From Lithodes maja (lineage: Eukaryota; Arthropoda; Malacostraca; Decapoda; Lithodidae), in the NCBI GenBank assembly GCA_037953745.1, contig JBAKBP010001420.1:1-64000 (forward strand): a DNA stretch of 64,000 nt, written 5' to 3'. The stretch's first letter is position 1, and each line of letters starts with the position of its first letter. Of the stretch, positions 22,023 through 32,324 are shown one piece after another. Both the position numbers and the translations under genes were made by a program. The notes under the pieces were generated by a model, which saw only the letters and a list, made by a program, of their open reading frames with translations, did no database searches and was not told the DNA's origin.

Positions 22023-22499
22023 GTTCATGTAGTTCCTCACTTCATCCTTCCACCTCATATTCGGTCTACCTCTCCCTCTCTGTCCCTCCACCTCGCTCTC
22101 GTACACCCTCTTAGTCATTCTCTCGCTTTCCATACGTTCCATATGGCCGAACCATCTCAAGTTGTTCCTTTTCACACTTTCCAGCACATCTACCTCCACA
22201 CCACACCTCCTTCTTACTTCCTCATTAGTCTGTCTATCCCTCCATGTAACTCCGCACGCACTCCTTAAGTAATTCATTTCCACTGCTCTCACTCTTGGTC
22301 TGAGTCTCTCAACCAACGTCCATGCTTCGCTTCCGTAAGTCAGTGTCGGGATTACCACACTGTCATGCAAGGACTTCTTCACTTCCATACTGACCACCCT
22401 ATTTCTTGTTACTGATTTTAGCGTTCCTACAACCCTCTTCCCCTGTTGTACCCTCTCCCGCACCTCTTCATCCATAGTCCCATCCATACATTGATTAAT

Positions 22500-23240
22500 G
22501 AAAATGGTTAAAGTATGATGAATTATGATAGATGTGCGATGTTTATTGTGACTTGTCCTTATCTATGTTGGCACCAGGGGAGAGGGGGGGGGAGGGTCAT
22601 CGAGTTCATCTATATCAGATGACGTAGGCGAGGCGGTTTTGGTTGATCAGCTGGGCATGTCGCCAGGCGAAGGTATTTTGTTTCATTCGTGACGAAAATT
22701 GATATATTTACCATATATATCATAATTATTTATCCATATGCACCTATTTTACTTTTAATATGAACATATGAACATTGAAAAGCAATAAAACAAGTGGTTA
22801 CAGCAATTGGCTGGTGAAAATCGTATATTTTAGCCTTGCGGTCGTAATCTGACCCATACCGGCGAGAGAGGCACACCCTCCCTCTCTTGTGTCTCGCATG
22901 GTACTGAGAGACAAGAGGAGGTCTGAAACTGGCTTAGAGGTTCGGAGATGCACTCCCCCATCATCTCCCCTCTCTCCCAGCCATCCTTGCACGAAAATAC
23001 TCTATAAATATCGGGAATAATAGGGAAAATACCGGATAATTGAAGAGGGGGGTGGGTTGGGACACATGTGGAGGAGTGATAGCAGGTATGGAGAGGAATG
23101 ATCTCACTTAATCACATATTGCTTTGTTTTGAGTGCCAGTGAGGTGTTTAAAAGGCATTTTTTATGCCTAAACTCTTTTAAGAGTACCGGCGTCTTCGCC
23201 CAGTAAAACCTCTTAAGAGTCTTGGGGCCTTTCCCGGGTT
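22500..23240. other. Unannotated region
   Basis: No recognised gene. It contains a G-run near 22580 and short palindromes such as ACTCTTTTAAGAGT at 23170-23183. Nothing else is identifiable by eye. Confidence 0.4.
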
Positions 23241-23395
23241 AAGGTGGTGTCACATCAGTCATTTTTTACGGCCAATTGTTGTCTGGTAGGTTGAACATTT
23301 AAGTTTCGTGAGAATTAAGACTATCTAACATAATTTACCTTCGATCTAGTTTCCGATTCCAATGTGAAAGAGCCTTCAAAAATTACGAAAATATT

Positions 23396-23447
23396 GGGAG
23401 GTTTGACGTACCTCCCAACCTACCAAATAGGAAAACCTACTATTTGG
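23396..23447. repeat. Paired short inverted repeats at the DIRS 3' extension
   Basis: GGGAGGT (23396-23402) pairs with ACCTCCC (23410-23416), and CCAAATAG (23423-23430) pairs with CTATTTGG (23440-23447). Tyrosine recombinases bind inverted arms around a crossover core, so these are candidate recognition sites; that role is inferred. Confidence 0.5.
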
Positions 23448-23742
23448 TAGTAGTCTTGGAAAATCCAACGTCAAGGCTATTAACCTAATTGCAATGACGA
23501 CTTGTCTATTTTGACTGCTATGTCGTCATTCCAACCGCGGTTAAAAAGAAAACGTCTAGAGTCTACTCCTTATCTTGCTCTAGGAGACGTTGTACATTAA
23601 CCAAAACTACCACCGAAGGTGAAAAAAGCATAGAAGAGAAGAAAAAGGGGTTTACCTTAGTTACCGCTTAAGGCCCATCCCGTGTTCCGTCATGTGCAGA
23701 TCACTGTCGAACGTGCGCATGAGCGACCCTCTCTTGTTATCA
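23441..23742 (+). repeat. DIRS inverted terminal repeat, left
   Basis: Near-perfect reverse complement of 31315-31616 over 302 bp. The inner edge is ...TTGTTATCA at 23742. Outside it lies a 46-bp extension (23395-23440) present only at this end. Confidence 0.95.
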
Positions 23743-23804
23743 CATCTCACGTCAGCAGAAGAACGCGGATGGGCAGGGGTCCGGCGTGAGGGAGGGTATT
23801 ATGT

Positions 23805-23918
23805 ACGTTGGATCTTCCAAGACTACTACCAAATAGTAGGTTTTCCTATTTGGTAGGTTGGGAGGTACGTCAAACCTCCCAATTTGTTAGTAGTCTTGGC
23901 AAATCCAACGTCAAGGCT
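23805..23918 (-). repeat. DIRS internal complementary region (circle-junction copy)
   Basis: Positions 23805-23882 are the reverse complement of the left end including its extension (23395-23475). Positions 23883-23918 repeat in direct plus-strand sense the complement of the right end (31580-31616). Read across, it is the element's 3' end joined directly to its 5' end, as expected of a DIRS internal complementary region used to template circle closure. Confidence 0.88.
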
Positions 23919-24078
23919 GCATAACAAATAGGAGGAGGACATCCAAGCCCAACCTACCAAAAAAACCAATGCATAAAACAAAAGTATGAATGACAAAGAC
24001 ACAATTTAAACAAGAGAGTCTAATAAAAGAGTGAAAAACTGAGGAGTAGCTAAAAAGAACAGTTTTAACACATGCCCG

Positions 24079-25758
24079 TCATTCATAGTAATGCAAAAAC
24101 ATAGACTTGTCTGAAACCAAAAAGGTACCGTACCCAAAATCCCTTTTCTTCAAAAACCAACAAAAACACTGAACACAAGAACAAAACACAATTTTCAATG
24201 TGGCAAAAACACTTATGTACTGTATACATATAACATAATCCCAAACTTGTAATCCAGTGTTGCAAACCCGTACCCCCCCCCCCCCCCCTTTGTCACATAA
24301 AACAAAGGAAAAGAACGAGGGACAAGGGGGGAAGACCAGGGATCTTCGCCAGAGCACCAGGAAACACGACCCCCGAGAGCAAGCACCAGCCGAGGGGGTC
24401 GAACACTGGACACGGAGAGGTAGGAGGAGATGAAGGAAGTGATAGAAGACCCACAAAACCGCTGAGGCGAAGGCAGGGAAGAATCGACGTGGCAGGAACC
24501 GGAAGGAGGCAGCAAAGGATCTGACAACGTGCGCAGAACCCCTACAAACAGGGCGACGGGCACGAACGGTCCGACTAACGCGGCGGCCCAACTGCACCAG
24601 CGAGAGCCTCCCACCTGTCCGAGGAGACACCCACACAGCAGGACCCGAAGGCGGCGCCACAGACGCAACAGAGGAGTGCAAGGCCGACACCGGGCACAAC
24701 ACATGGCGAGGACGCCCAAGCCGGAAAGCCTGGACGGCGAAAGGCCGGAAAGCGGGGGCCGCCCTCCCAAGTGTGGCAACAAAAGGAGGGGAGGAGGCGA
24801 ACGAGACGCCATGCAAGGACGGGGAGAATCGCACGCAGTCCCGGGGCCATGACAATGCCGCTAGGGCAGACAACCGAACCCCAGTGGCCAGAGTGACAAG
24901 GAAGAGCGGACGCCCGAGCAACAGAACCGGCGGAGCGGCCCTTGTAGACGGGGGCGAAGCCAGAAGGACCAGAGCCCGCCCCAGATCCCACTGCGGAGGG
25001 ACCTGGCGCGGAGGAGGTCGATCCCGGAAGGCAGCCGGCAGGAAGGAATCCAGCACCTGAGGCAGAACGACCAGCCCAGCGACGGACCCAAAGAGCCCCC
25101 GGACGGCAGACAAGTGGGTACGTATAGCGTCGACTCGAAAGTGACGCGGACGGAAGAGGTGAAACAAGGAGCGTAGGACGAGGGAAGGAGAGCCAACAGG
25201 CAGGCGAGCGGCCTGTAGCCACCTAGGAAAAGACCTCCAGCTGGACCCGGAAGGCCCCCAAGGAGAAGACGGCCAGGAACGCTGCAGGAAGTCAGGCAGG
25301 GCCCGGCCAGGGCCCGGCCCGGGACCGGCCCGGGACCGGGAGCCACCGTGCCACATGAACAAGCACGATGCGAAGGCCAACGAGGCCCGCAGGTCCCCAA
25401 CCGAGCCCAAGCGGAAGCCGGAGACAGGTAGAGGGACCGGACTCGGGCACCACCGTGGCAACCGGGCGGACCAAGCCCGTGCCGGCCACGGAGGCGCGAG
25501 GAGCCCGACGCAGCCGTGGTACAGCCGCAGCCTCGCGAGGACTGGGCACAGCAACAGCGCGTCTGGGGGCGGAAAGATGTATATCGACCGCCACCCGTAC
25601 CAGGCCACCATGAAAGCGGCCGGACCCCCCCTGGAGCGCGAGGCCGGAGGGAGAGGTCCAAAGGCAACCGGCGCGGCACCCCCGATGAGAACAAGGCGAC
25701 CTCCGGAACACCTCAGGAAGCCGCGAGGGCGACGAACACAGTCCGTAGCAACGCCCAT
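24079..25758 (-). CDS. DIRS tyrosine recombinase
   Basis: The enzyme would integrate the circular DIRS DNA. The region around 25600-25500 has the WYGWRSIYIFPPPDALL...LARLR block that links RNase H to recombinase in DIRS proteins. The catalytic domain shows TGVRLSALAALS (first Arg, about 24870), SAHVVRSFAASF (His-x-x-Arg, about 24505-24545) and WVFYHFL (Tyr nucleophile, about 24440). All four catalytic residue types are present, although the usual acidic residue after the first Arg (SEL in many families) is Ala. The start at 25758 is only where the frame opens; the protein probably begins upstream or is fused to RNase H. The tail after about 24400 is low-similarity. Confidence 0.78.
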   Translation of the reverse strand: MGVATDCVRRPRGFLRCSGGRLVLIGGAAPVAFGPLPPASRSRGGPAAFMVAWYGWRSIYIFPPPDALLLCPVLARLRLYHGCVGLLAPPWPARAWSARLPRWCPSPVPLPVSGFRLGSVGDLRASLAFASCLFMWHGGSRSRAGPGPGPGRALPDFLQRSWPSSPWGPSGSSWRSFPRWLQAARLPVGSPSLVLRSLFHLFRPRHFRVDAIRTHLSAVRGLFGSVAGLVVLPQVLDSFLPAAFRDRPPPRQVPPQWDLGRALVLLASPPSTRAAPPVLLLGRPLFLVTLATGVRLSALAALSWPRDCVRFSPSLHGVSFASSPPFVATLGRAAPAFRPFAVQAFRLGRPRHVLCPVSALHSSVASVAPPSGPAVWVSPRTGGRLSLVQLGRRVSRTVRARRPVCRGSAHVVRSFAASFRFLPRRFFPAFASAVLWVFYHFLHLLLPLRVQCSTPSAGACSRGSCFLVLWRRSLVFPPCPSFFSFVLCDKGGGGGVRVCNTGLQVWDYVICIQYISVFATLKIVFCSCVQCFCWFLKKRDFGYGTFLVSDKSMFLHYYE

Positions 25759-26573
25759 TCAACAAGAACGCCCTGCCCCCACGACAGGGCGGCCGCCCAC
25801 AGGGTGGCAGGCCCGGGCAGGGAGGAGGCATGCAAGGAGAAGGGGTGCCGGGCCGCGAGGAAGAACAACTCCACCGAGACCCCCAATAGAGTCAACGACC
25901 TGGAGGAACCCCCGCAGAAGGAAAACAGGGGACAGCCTGTCTGAGTGTCTAACCCGAAGGCCACCGACTGACCCCGAAGGGCCAGCGCGTGGTCCCGCAG
26001 GAAGAACAGAGGAACCAACAGTCCGAGGGCATAGACGGGTAAGCGGAGGGAGACCCACCCATCTGCCAGGAAGTGGACGTCCCAGGGGCGATCGGGAACC
26101 CCACCCAACCTCGCTCGACGGATCTGTGGCTACCCAGACCGTCGGCGGGGGGGCGGACCAGGGCACAGCCGCAGAGAGCGAGCCCGGAGCAACCCAGAGA
26201 CCGAAGCGTCAGCGAACGGGACGCAGGAGCGGCAGGAGCCGATCCAGAGGGGCAACGGAAACACCACGGGGCCCATGAGGAGGAGGCGGAGTAGCCGGAG
26301 GCTCCCTAAGGAAAGGGGCAGAGCGGCCCAAAGCAGCGAACCCACGAACGAGTCGCAGAGCCACCCCAGGAGGGAGACCGAGTGCAACACGGCGAAGACC
26401 TTCCACCGAAGGTGCACCGCGGGCGGCAGACCCCGGGTCACCGTAGCGCCGGACAAAACCCCTGCGAGACCGACCCATGGCACGACACGCGACGGGGTCA
26501 AGCGTGAATCGGGAACACCAAAAGGGGAACCCGAACCGTGCGACGGTGCGAACGACTGTGAGGGCGTCGCCAA
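25713..26573 (-). pseudogene. DIRS RT thumb and RNase H segments in shifted frames
   Basis: The frame at 26573-26130 carries the RT thumb motif DSRLTPSRVVPWVGL and the RNase H opening FADASVSG. The frame at 26108-25713 carries the rest, with a TQTGCPLFSFCGGSSRSL block and a closing LPGPATLWAAALS motif where DIRS/Ty3 RNase H normally ends in ADALS. The join from the RT frame (near 26520) and the join near 26120 both require frame changes, so the polyprotein is broken. Confidence 0.65.
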
Positions 26574-27243
26574 CGCACAGGCCGAGGGCTTCGGAAACTA
26601 CCAACCAGTCGGCCAAGGAAAACAGGAGCTGGAGCCCGCTCCTGAGGAGAGGACCCAGAGCCTGCCCCACATGTGCGGAGAAGATCCGCGGCGCGATGTG
26701 GAGACCGAAGGGAAGGCCGGCGAACAGGAACACACGATCGGAAGGCTGAACGGCCAAGAATCGCCGGAAGAGAGGATGGAGAGGAACGAGCCAAGACGCA
26801 TCCTGGAGGGCCAGCGATACAACCCACGACAGAGGGCACAGGGCCAGGCGTACCAGGGGTACCGGCAGCATCCGAAACCGTGTGTGCACGACGCGCCCGT
26901 TGAGGGCCGACAGAACCACCAACGGCCGCATCGCGACGCAGTTCGTCGACGGGACCAGAAAGACACGGGAGAGGAAAACCGGGCGACCGGCGATCAACCC
27001 CCTCGACGCTACCCAGCTCGGGCATGTTAGTGAGCACGTGGGCCACCTCCGAAGAGATGGACCGGCGACGGTGACAAGAGCGGAAAGGGGGTCGAGACGT
27101 CCACCACCAGGGGAGACCCCACCGCGCAACCCACCGCCCCCAACGTCCCTCGCGGCAACCGAGGGGCGCAAGGGCAAAAACAACCCGAGGGAGCACCCGA
27201 GAGGAGGGGAGCGACCCGGTCGGCCAGGCGAGAAGGAGAACAA
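26500..27243 (-). pseudogene. DIRS reverse transcriptase with catalytic Asp changed to Ala
   Basis: Recognisable DIRS RT: SRVFLVPSTNCVAMRPLVVL, then ALQDASWLVPLHPLFRRFLA (motif A), FAGLPFGLHIAPRIFSAHV, and LFSLADWLVV (motif C). In functional relatives motif A reads S-x-D-L-Q-D-A and motif C Y-L-D-D-W. Here GCC replaces GAC at 26811-26809 and again at 26613-26611, so both the motif A Asp and the first motif C Asp are Ala. The frame then departs from the thumb motif near 26520. The enzyme as read should be inactive. Confidence 0.75.
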
Positions 27244-27261
27244 GGAGGCCGACCCAGAGAA

Positions 27262-29113
27262 CTACACATTGTGTTGACGCGGAGGTACCCTCGGTACGGG
27301 CCGTGCGGGCACGAGCGCCACGTCGACCTCTACCCCCCCCCCCCCCCAAACCCCAGGCCGGCGCGGGGCAGACCACGTCGAAGGGCGGCCGGAAGTGGAA
27401 GACCGGCCAGCCTCGACACAGCGGGGATGAAAGGGGCAAGAACAGAAGGGCGAGGCGGAATCGACGCACTGGCCTGCAACGACCCAGTCCTGCGGCCGCG
27501 CAAGGCGGCAGCACTCGTAGCAGCACCCCGAAGAGGACCGGCAGAAGGACGGGACTGAGAAGACCCCGCGTGCGACACAGCACGACGGGGCGAGACGGAA
27601 GCAGGGACCGCAACGACACAGCGCGTCGTCGCGTGTCGGAAGCAGGGGCCGCCGACAGAGAAGCGAGCATACCCAAGCAACCAGCTGAAACAACCCCGAC
27701 GTATATAGCGCAGAGTACAACAAACCCTGACGAATATCCAAGGGGGCCGGCCGGCAGAACGAGGACCGCACTGTCGGGCGGCGCCGAGGTGCCGCGCACA
27801 AAACCGCCTGCAGCTCGGGAACCAAAGACACCGCGAGCCGAAGGTGGACCCGCAGAACGCGGTCCAAACCCTCGCGAAGAGCGCCTGGCGCAGACGCCCC
27901 GAAAAGCCGCAGGCGGGGACAGACGGCTGGAGGGAACCGAAAGACAAGACAAGAAGTCCGTCACCCTCTGTCGCAAGGGAAAAACCGTGGCGACAGAGGC
28001 CTGATCCGGGTGAGAGAAGAACGGGTAGCAATAGAACAAAGTCCAAGAATGGGCGCGCCCATCCAGGACCAGAACGCGCCGGCCAACCTGCCGACAGACA
28101 CAAGAGGAGGCAAAAGCAGGGATGAACCTAGTCCAACGTCAAGGCTAGGAACCTAAGGGAGGGACCGAAGGAGAGCCGTCGACGGAACGGTATGAAGGCG
28201 AAGGCCACAGCAAACCAGGCCTCCAAGGGGAGAGGGCGACCGAGCATGACGGCGAAGCCAGGCGTACTGGCGTCGCACAAACCCGTCCCATAGGAGGACA
28301 GACCCGTCAACACAGCCAGGGACTGAACAGCCGGAAGGAGGTCAGCGCGGCCGAAGGCTGACCAGAGCGTAGGCCCGCAGAAGGGAGCGGGACCGTAGCA
28401 GGGGTAGGAAGGGCGAGGCGCTGAGGTTGAGGCACCGCCAAGAAGCGCGAGAAGAGGGAGGCGTCCAACGACGCCAAGCACCCGTCGAAGCGGGACACAA
28501 CCCAGCCCTGCAAAGCCAACAATCGAACCGAGAGAGGCGACCCCCCCCCCCACCCAGAAGGGTCGGCCCGCAGGGACAAGCGTGAGCGGGAGCGAGACCC
28601 ACGACACGAACCAGCAGCGTCGCGGCCCAAGGAAGGCGAGCGACGACGGCCGTGTCGCCGTAGAGGGACCCGTCCCCGAACACGAATGGCCGAGGGGGAA
28701 ACAGCACCATCCCCCTCTTCCAGTGACACGACAGCACCCGAGAAAGGGGGACCCCGAAACCTCACCGAGGCAAGAGGAGGGGTACCCCCCAGGCGAGACG
28801 GGAAGGGAAGGGCAGGAAGAGAAGGAGGAGGAGCAGGACGACGGGAGGGGGAAGGCTGGCCGGGTGAAAGGAGGCCAGAAGGAGCCGCGGGGGGAAACAG
28901 AGCAAGGACCCCCGGGGCTGAGAGAACAGGGCGGCCCGACACCGAGGCGGAGGAGGGAGGGACCCCCACCGCGGGACGAGACCGTGAAGGAAGAAGAGGC
29001 ACGGAAGCAGGTGAAGGAGGAGAAGCAACGACACCCAGGCGGACCCCCCTGGACAGTGTAGGAGGGAGCAGAGGGCCAGCGACAGCACGAACAACCGCGC
29101 ACGGAGAGGACAA
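27262..29113 (-). other. Probable DIRS gag/leader region, not resolved
   Basis: This lies upstream (element sense) of the RT, where DIRS gag is expected. Several overlapping minus-strand frames are open (for example 27867-27262 and 29102-28128), but high GC keeps nearly all frames open and I recognise no conserved gag motif. Two poly-C runs occur (27332-27349 and 28540-28553). No function is assigned. Confidence 0.35.
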
Positions 29114-29329
29114 CGTAAGAGGAAGTCGTCTGGGCTAGGAAAGCGGGCGGAAGGGAGGAGAGCCCCTATCCGTAGAGGCCAGGGGAGGGCGCATAGGAGC
29201 AGAGCCGCTAACCCCGGCCTCAGGGCGAGAACCAAGACGAGGGCGACGGGCGACGTCAAGGCGATCAGGAGGACGACGAGGGGCAGAAGCGAGGCGAGCG
29301 AGAGAGTGGAGGCTTAGGTCGACCAGTAG

Positions 29330-29565
29330 CGTAGGGGAACCATATGATACCCAGCTCGCCTCGTACCATTTGTGCCAACCCCAGATGGGACGGCACAACG
29401 ACGTCCACGAATTCCAGGTACCTATTTACAGCTAGGTGAACTGAGGCTAACACATGAAAGGAGACGAGCCCAATTCGCCACCGCCCGGTCTGGGAGTGAA
29501 CCCCCGACCCCACGTGTGTGAGACGAGAGCTCCACCTACGAGGCTACGGGCTGTGGTGAACGGCC
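29330..29565 (-). mobile_element. tRNA-Val-like SINE inside the DIRS element
   Basis: On the minus strand the head from about 29560 shows an A-box-like TAGCCTCGTAGGTGG, an anticodon loop with CAC (CGTCTCACACACG) and a perfect B-box GGTTCACTCCC at about 29497-29507. A non-tRNA body containing CACCTAGCTGTAAATAGGTA follows to about 29330. These pol III promoter boxes indicate a SINE, not a tRNA gene, because the acceptor stem does not pair. Confidence 0.72.
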
Positions 29566-30195
29566 GGCAGTCGGGTCAGGGATACCCAGGGTGACGCGGA
29601 ACCGGGCGGCAACAAAGGCCGGGGAACGGCGGCCCACAGGCCCAATGTGGCGGGAGACCATCGGCCACACCGATGAAAGGGAAGCAGAGGCCACAGCCGC
29701 CGCCGAGGAACCAGGGCCATGGAGCAGCACAACCACCAGGGCCAGACACGGGCCACACAGAGCAGGGAGGTAGGCCGTAGAGGACACAAAGAGCGAGTGG
29801 CGCAAGCAGGACATGTGGCTCACCAAGCACGGGGAGCGACAACCAAGGCGAAAGCAAAGCAGCCGACCAGCACGAGAAGAACACACACCAGAATCAGCAC
29901 GTCGAAGGTGTAAGTGGAGAGAATGTCCAAGAAGAACCAGGGAAGGAGCATGGGGAAACAGGAACACACATGCAAACAGGTATCTGTACTCACCCTAAAC
30001 CGGGAGCACAGAGGTAGGTGAGGAGGGCGGCCGAGGCGGAAGAGCACCAGCAGAACCTGCAAAGATGGAGAAAGTGTTAACCACCACTCAACATCTTACA
30101 TGCAGGGCCTATAACACCAGGAAAGTGCATACACCAATATAGTATCAGGCAACAATATGACACAAAAAAGGGTCAACAGTGAAAGCCAACTATAA

Positions 30196-30338
30196 CCGCA
30201 AATTTGCGGGCCAATAGAGGTAGATCCGTACCGACACAAACCTCCCACATCGCCACGCGACCCCCCAGCGATCTCCGCAAATTTGCGGGGAGCCGAAACG
30301 ACCCAGAGGGCCGAATCGAGCACTCCGCAAATTTGCGG
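30196..30338. promoter_or_regulatory. Three copies of palindrome CCGCAAATTTGCGG
   Basis: Identical perfect 14-bp palindromes at 30196-30209, 30275-30288 and 30325-30338, in the 5' (minus-sense) leader of the DIRS element. Perfect, repeated palindromes are candidate sites for a dimeric DNA-binding protein. No binder is known from the sequence. Confidence 0.55.
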
Positions 30339-31314
30339 GAACGGCCAAGAGGGCCCGGTGCCGAACAAGCGAGAGGAGCGTCTAGGAAAACCAAAAAAGG
30401 CCGGCAAACAAGCGTCAACTCCTTATGAACTCCAAGCGACGATGACCGTGACCATCTAGCTGAGCAGTGTCTTCATTGATAATATCCTGACTCGACCGGT
30501 CAAGGGAGAGGCAAGGAAGACACACCAGGGGAGAGGAGGCACATCCCCTGGGAACCACCCAACCCACAGAGATAGAGCAAAGCCCATGAGGAGAAGTGGC
30601 AGGTTGGGTGGTTTGGCACAACAGGGGCCCCCGTGGGGTACCCCAGGATTGGGCAAAAGTTATGAAAGGATGGAGGTGAAAACAGGAAGGGAACACAAAA
30701 AACCAGTAATGAAACTGGTGAGAAAAAGGGTGGCCTAGCCGCGAGTAGAGAATGTGTCAGGGGCGAAAAACCCTGTGGAGTGAGGGAGAGGCCCCCGTGG
30801 GGTACCTCTGGGTATCACGAACCACTAAGCGCCCAGGCCCTTGAGACACAGTGAAGGCTCGAAAGGGGGGACTCGGGAATAACGCTAGTTATGCGGCTGA
30901 CACAAACACTACAAACAGCACCGCCACCACGAAATCTCAGGTTGTGAACCAACTGTACACCTAGGCTATGAAAAAATGAGAACTCATAAGGGCATAGCAA
31001 TTCCTGAATGATAAACAAGCTAGGCTAATTGAAGCTAAAAGCTAAACTATGCCCAGACTAACAGGAAAAAAGAATATGAAAAGAGAAAGAATGAAAACAG
31101 ATAGACGGGGAACGCCAAGCGCCCCCGTACCTTCGGTAGCTATTTCCACACGCGTCTCCATTAAACACACTGAGGAGCCCATTTAGGTGTGTCCTAGATC
31201 ACGTAACATCTGTCTAGCAAAAAGAAGGCCAGAAAAGCCGAAACGAACCTAAAACAGGGTGAATTGAAGGAGCACAACAAAAGCGGACTCAATCAATGGA
31301 GGCGCGTGAAAAAA

Positions 31315-31616
31315 TGATAACAAGAGAGGGTCGCTCATGCGCACGTTCGACAGTGATCTGCACATGACGGAACACGGGATGGGCCTTAAGCGGTAACTAA
31401 GGTAAACCCCTTTTTCTTCTCTTCTATGCTTTTTTCACCTTCGGTGGTAGTTTTGGTTAATGTACAACGTCTCCTAGAGCAAGATAAGGAGTAGACTCTA
31501 GACGTTTTCTTTTTAACCGCGGTTGGAATGACGACATAGCAGTCAAAATAGACAAGTCGTCATTGCAATTAGGTTAATAGCCTTGACGTTGGATTTGCCA
31601 AGACTACTAACAAATA
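31315..31616 (-). repeat. DIRS inverted terminal repeat, right
   Basis: Reverse complement of 23441-23742 with only a few mismatches near the outer end. The inner edge is TGATAAC at 31315. Confidence 0.95.
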
Positions 31617-31617
31617 A

Positions 31618-32030
31618 CTTGTTCTTCGAAAATTGCCAGAAGAAACGCTCGTGTGACACCGGCTTTATGCCTCTGCCCTGCCACCAGTGACCATAGGCTC
31701 AGGCAATAAATAGCCACAGTTGTTGCCACAACTAAGATGCATTGATATACTGTACTTATTAAAAGAGAATACACATTATTTATCCATTAACCCAGCAAGT
31801 GCGATAAGCCTCACGGAAGTATGTGTATAGAAAATGCGATAGGCCTCACAGAAGCAAGACCATGAAAAAATACTTCCAAAATGGCCCAGGGGCTCTCAAA
31901 ACAAAGGAACATGTCATTGAGATAATTCCCCCCTAGTATTTCCTACCACTCAATCATTTGTGTCTTCATGAAACATGGCATATGAGCACACACGAACTGA
32001 CTGAGTGTGTTTGTACTTTGCTCGGTGGTT
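31618..32030. other. Unannotated flank right of DIRS
   Basis: No gene seen. It holds the right inverted repeat of the possible TIR element and two near copies of TGCGATAAGCCTCACGGAAG at about 31800 and 31838. Confidence 0.4.
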
Positions 32031-32323
32031 CGCTATGACAACAATACTTTCTTCTTACAGTTTCTTACAGTAGATCCTCTGGAAAAAGGCAAACTATGCC
32101 TGTGTATCCAGCTCAGTACCAGTACTTGCACTGCTGCGGTTGTTCACGGTGTTGGCGGCGGCGGTAGCAGACGCAACATTTTTACTATTCTGTATTTTTG
32201 TTTTATAATCAAACTTCAAATCTTGTCTTCCCCATGCTTTATGAAGATTACTTTCAAACTCCCTTATTGATTCGGAATCGACTACATACTGGGGCAGTGC
32301 GTTCCACTCATTTACCACTATCA

Positions 32324-32324
<1 letters not shown>

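Larger units (their letters stand above)
18830..22489 (-). mobile_element. RTE LINE copy A, 5'-truncated, split by LINE B
   Basis: The 3' end is at 18830 with a (GATA)n tail (minus sense) and the last coding stretch lies at 18973-18854; the rest resumes at 22034-22489. The ORF part reads the RTE C-terminus (RNRVVSMEVKKSLHDSVVIP, TWRDRQTNEEVRRRCGVEVD). The 10-bp duplication ATTGATTAAT at 18820-18829 and 22490-22499 flanks the whole, so this is one insertion event later split by the Jockey/I-like LINE. Most of EN and RT is absent through 5' truncation. Confidence 0.88.
23395..31617 (-). mobile_element. DIRS-type tyrosine-recombinase retrotransposon
   Basis: An 8.2-kb GC-rich element with 302-bp inverted terminal repeats, an internal complementary region next to the left repeat, and minus-strand RT, RNase H and tyrosine recombinase in that order. 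DIRS elements integrate as circles through a recombinase rather than an integrase, and the structure here (inverted ends plus an internal copy of the joined ends) is diagnostic. The RT is frameshifted and lacks catalytic aspartates, so this copy is decayed. A SINE has inserted at about 29330-29565. Many long ORFs on both strands in this region are composition artefacts of high GC. Confidence 0.88.
23244..31668. mobile_element. Possible short TIR element interrupted by the DIRS element
   Basis: GGTGTCACA at the left (about 23250) and its complement TGTGACACC at the right (31652-31660) head imperfect inverted repeats of about 35 bp that point toward each other across the DIRS insertion. Without DIRS they would bound about 200 bp, a MITE-sized unit. 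The target duplication is not clear. Confidence 0.35.

Noticed and set aside
24529..29138. Many long plus-strand ORFs (for example 25355-26278, 26275-27030, 27303-28004)
   Set aside because: They are Arg/Pro/Gly-rich and lie opposite or out of frame with DIRS RT, RNase H and recombinase. High GC leaves few stop codons in any frame, so they are shadows.
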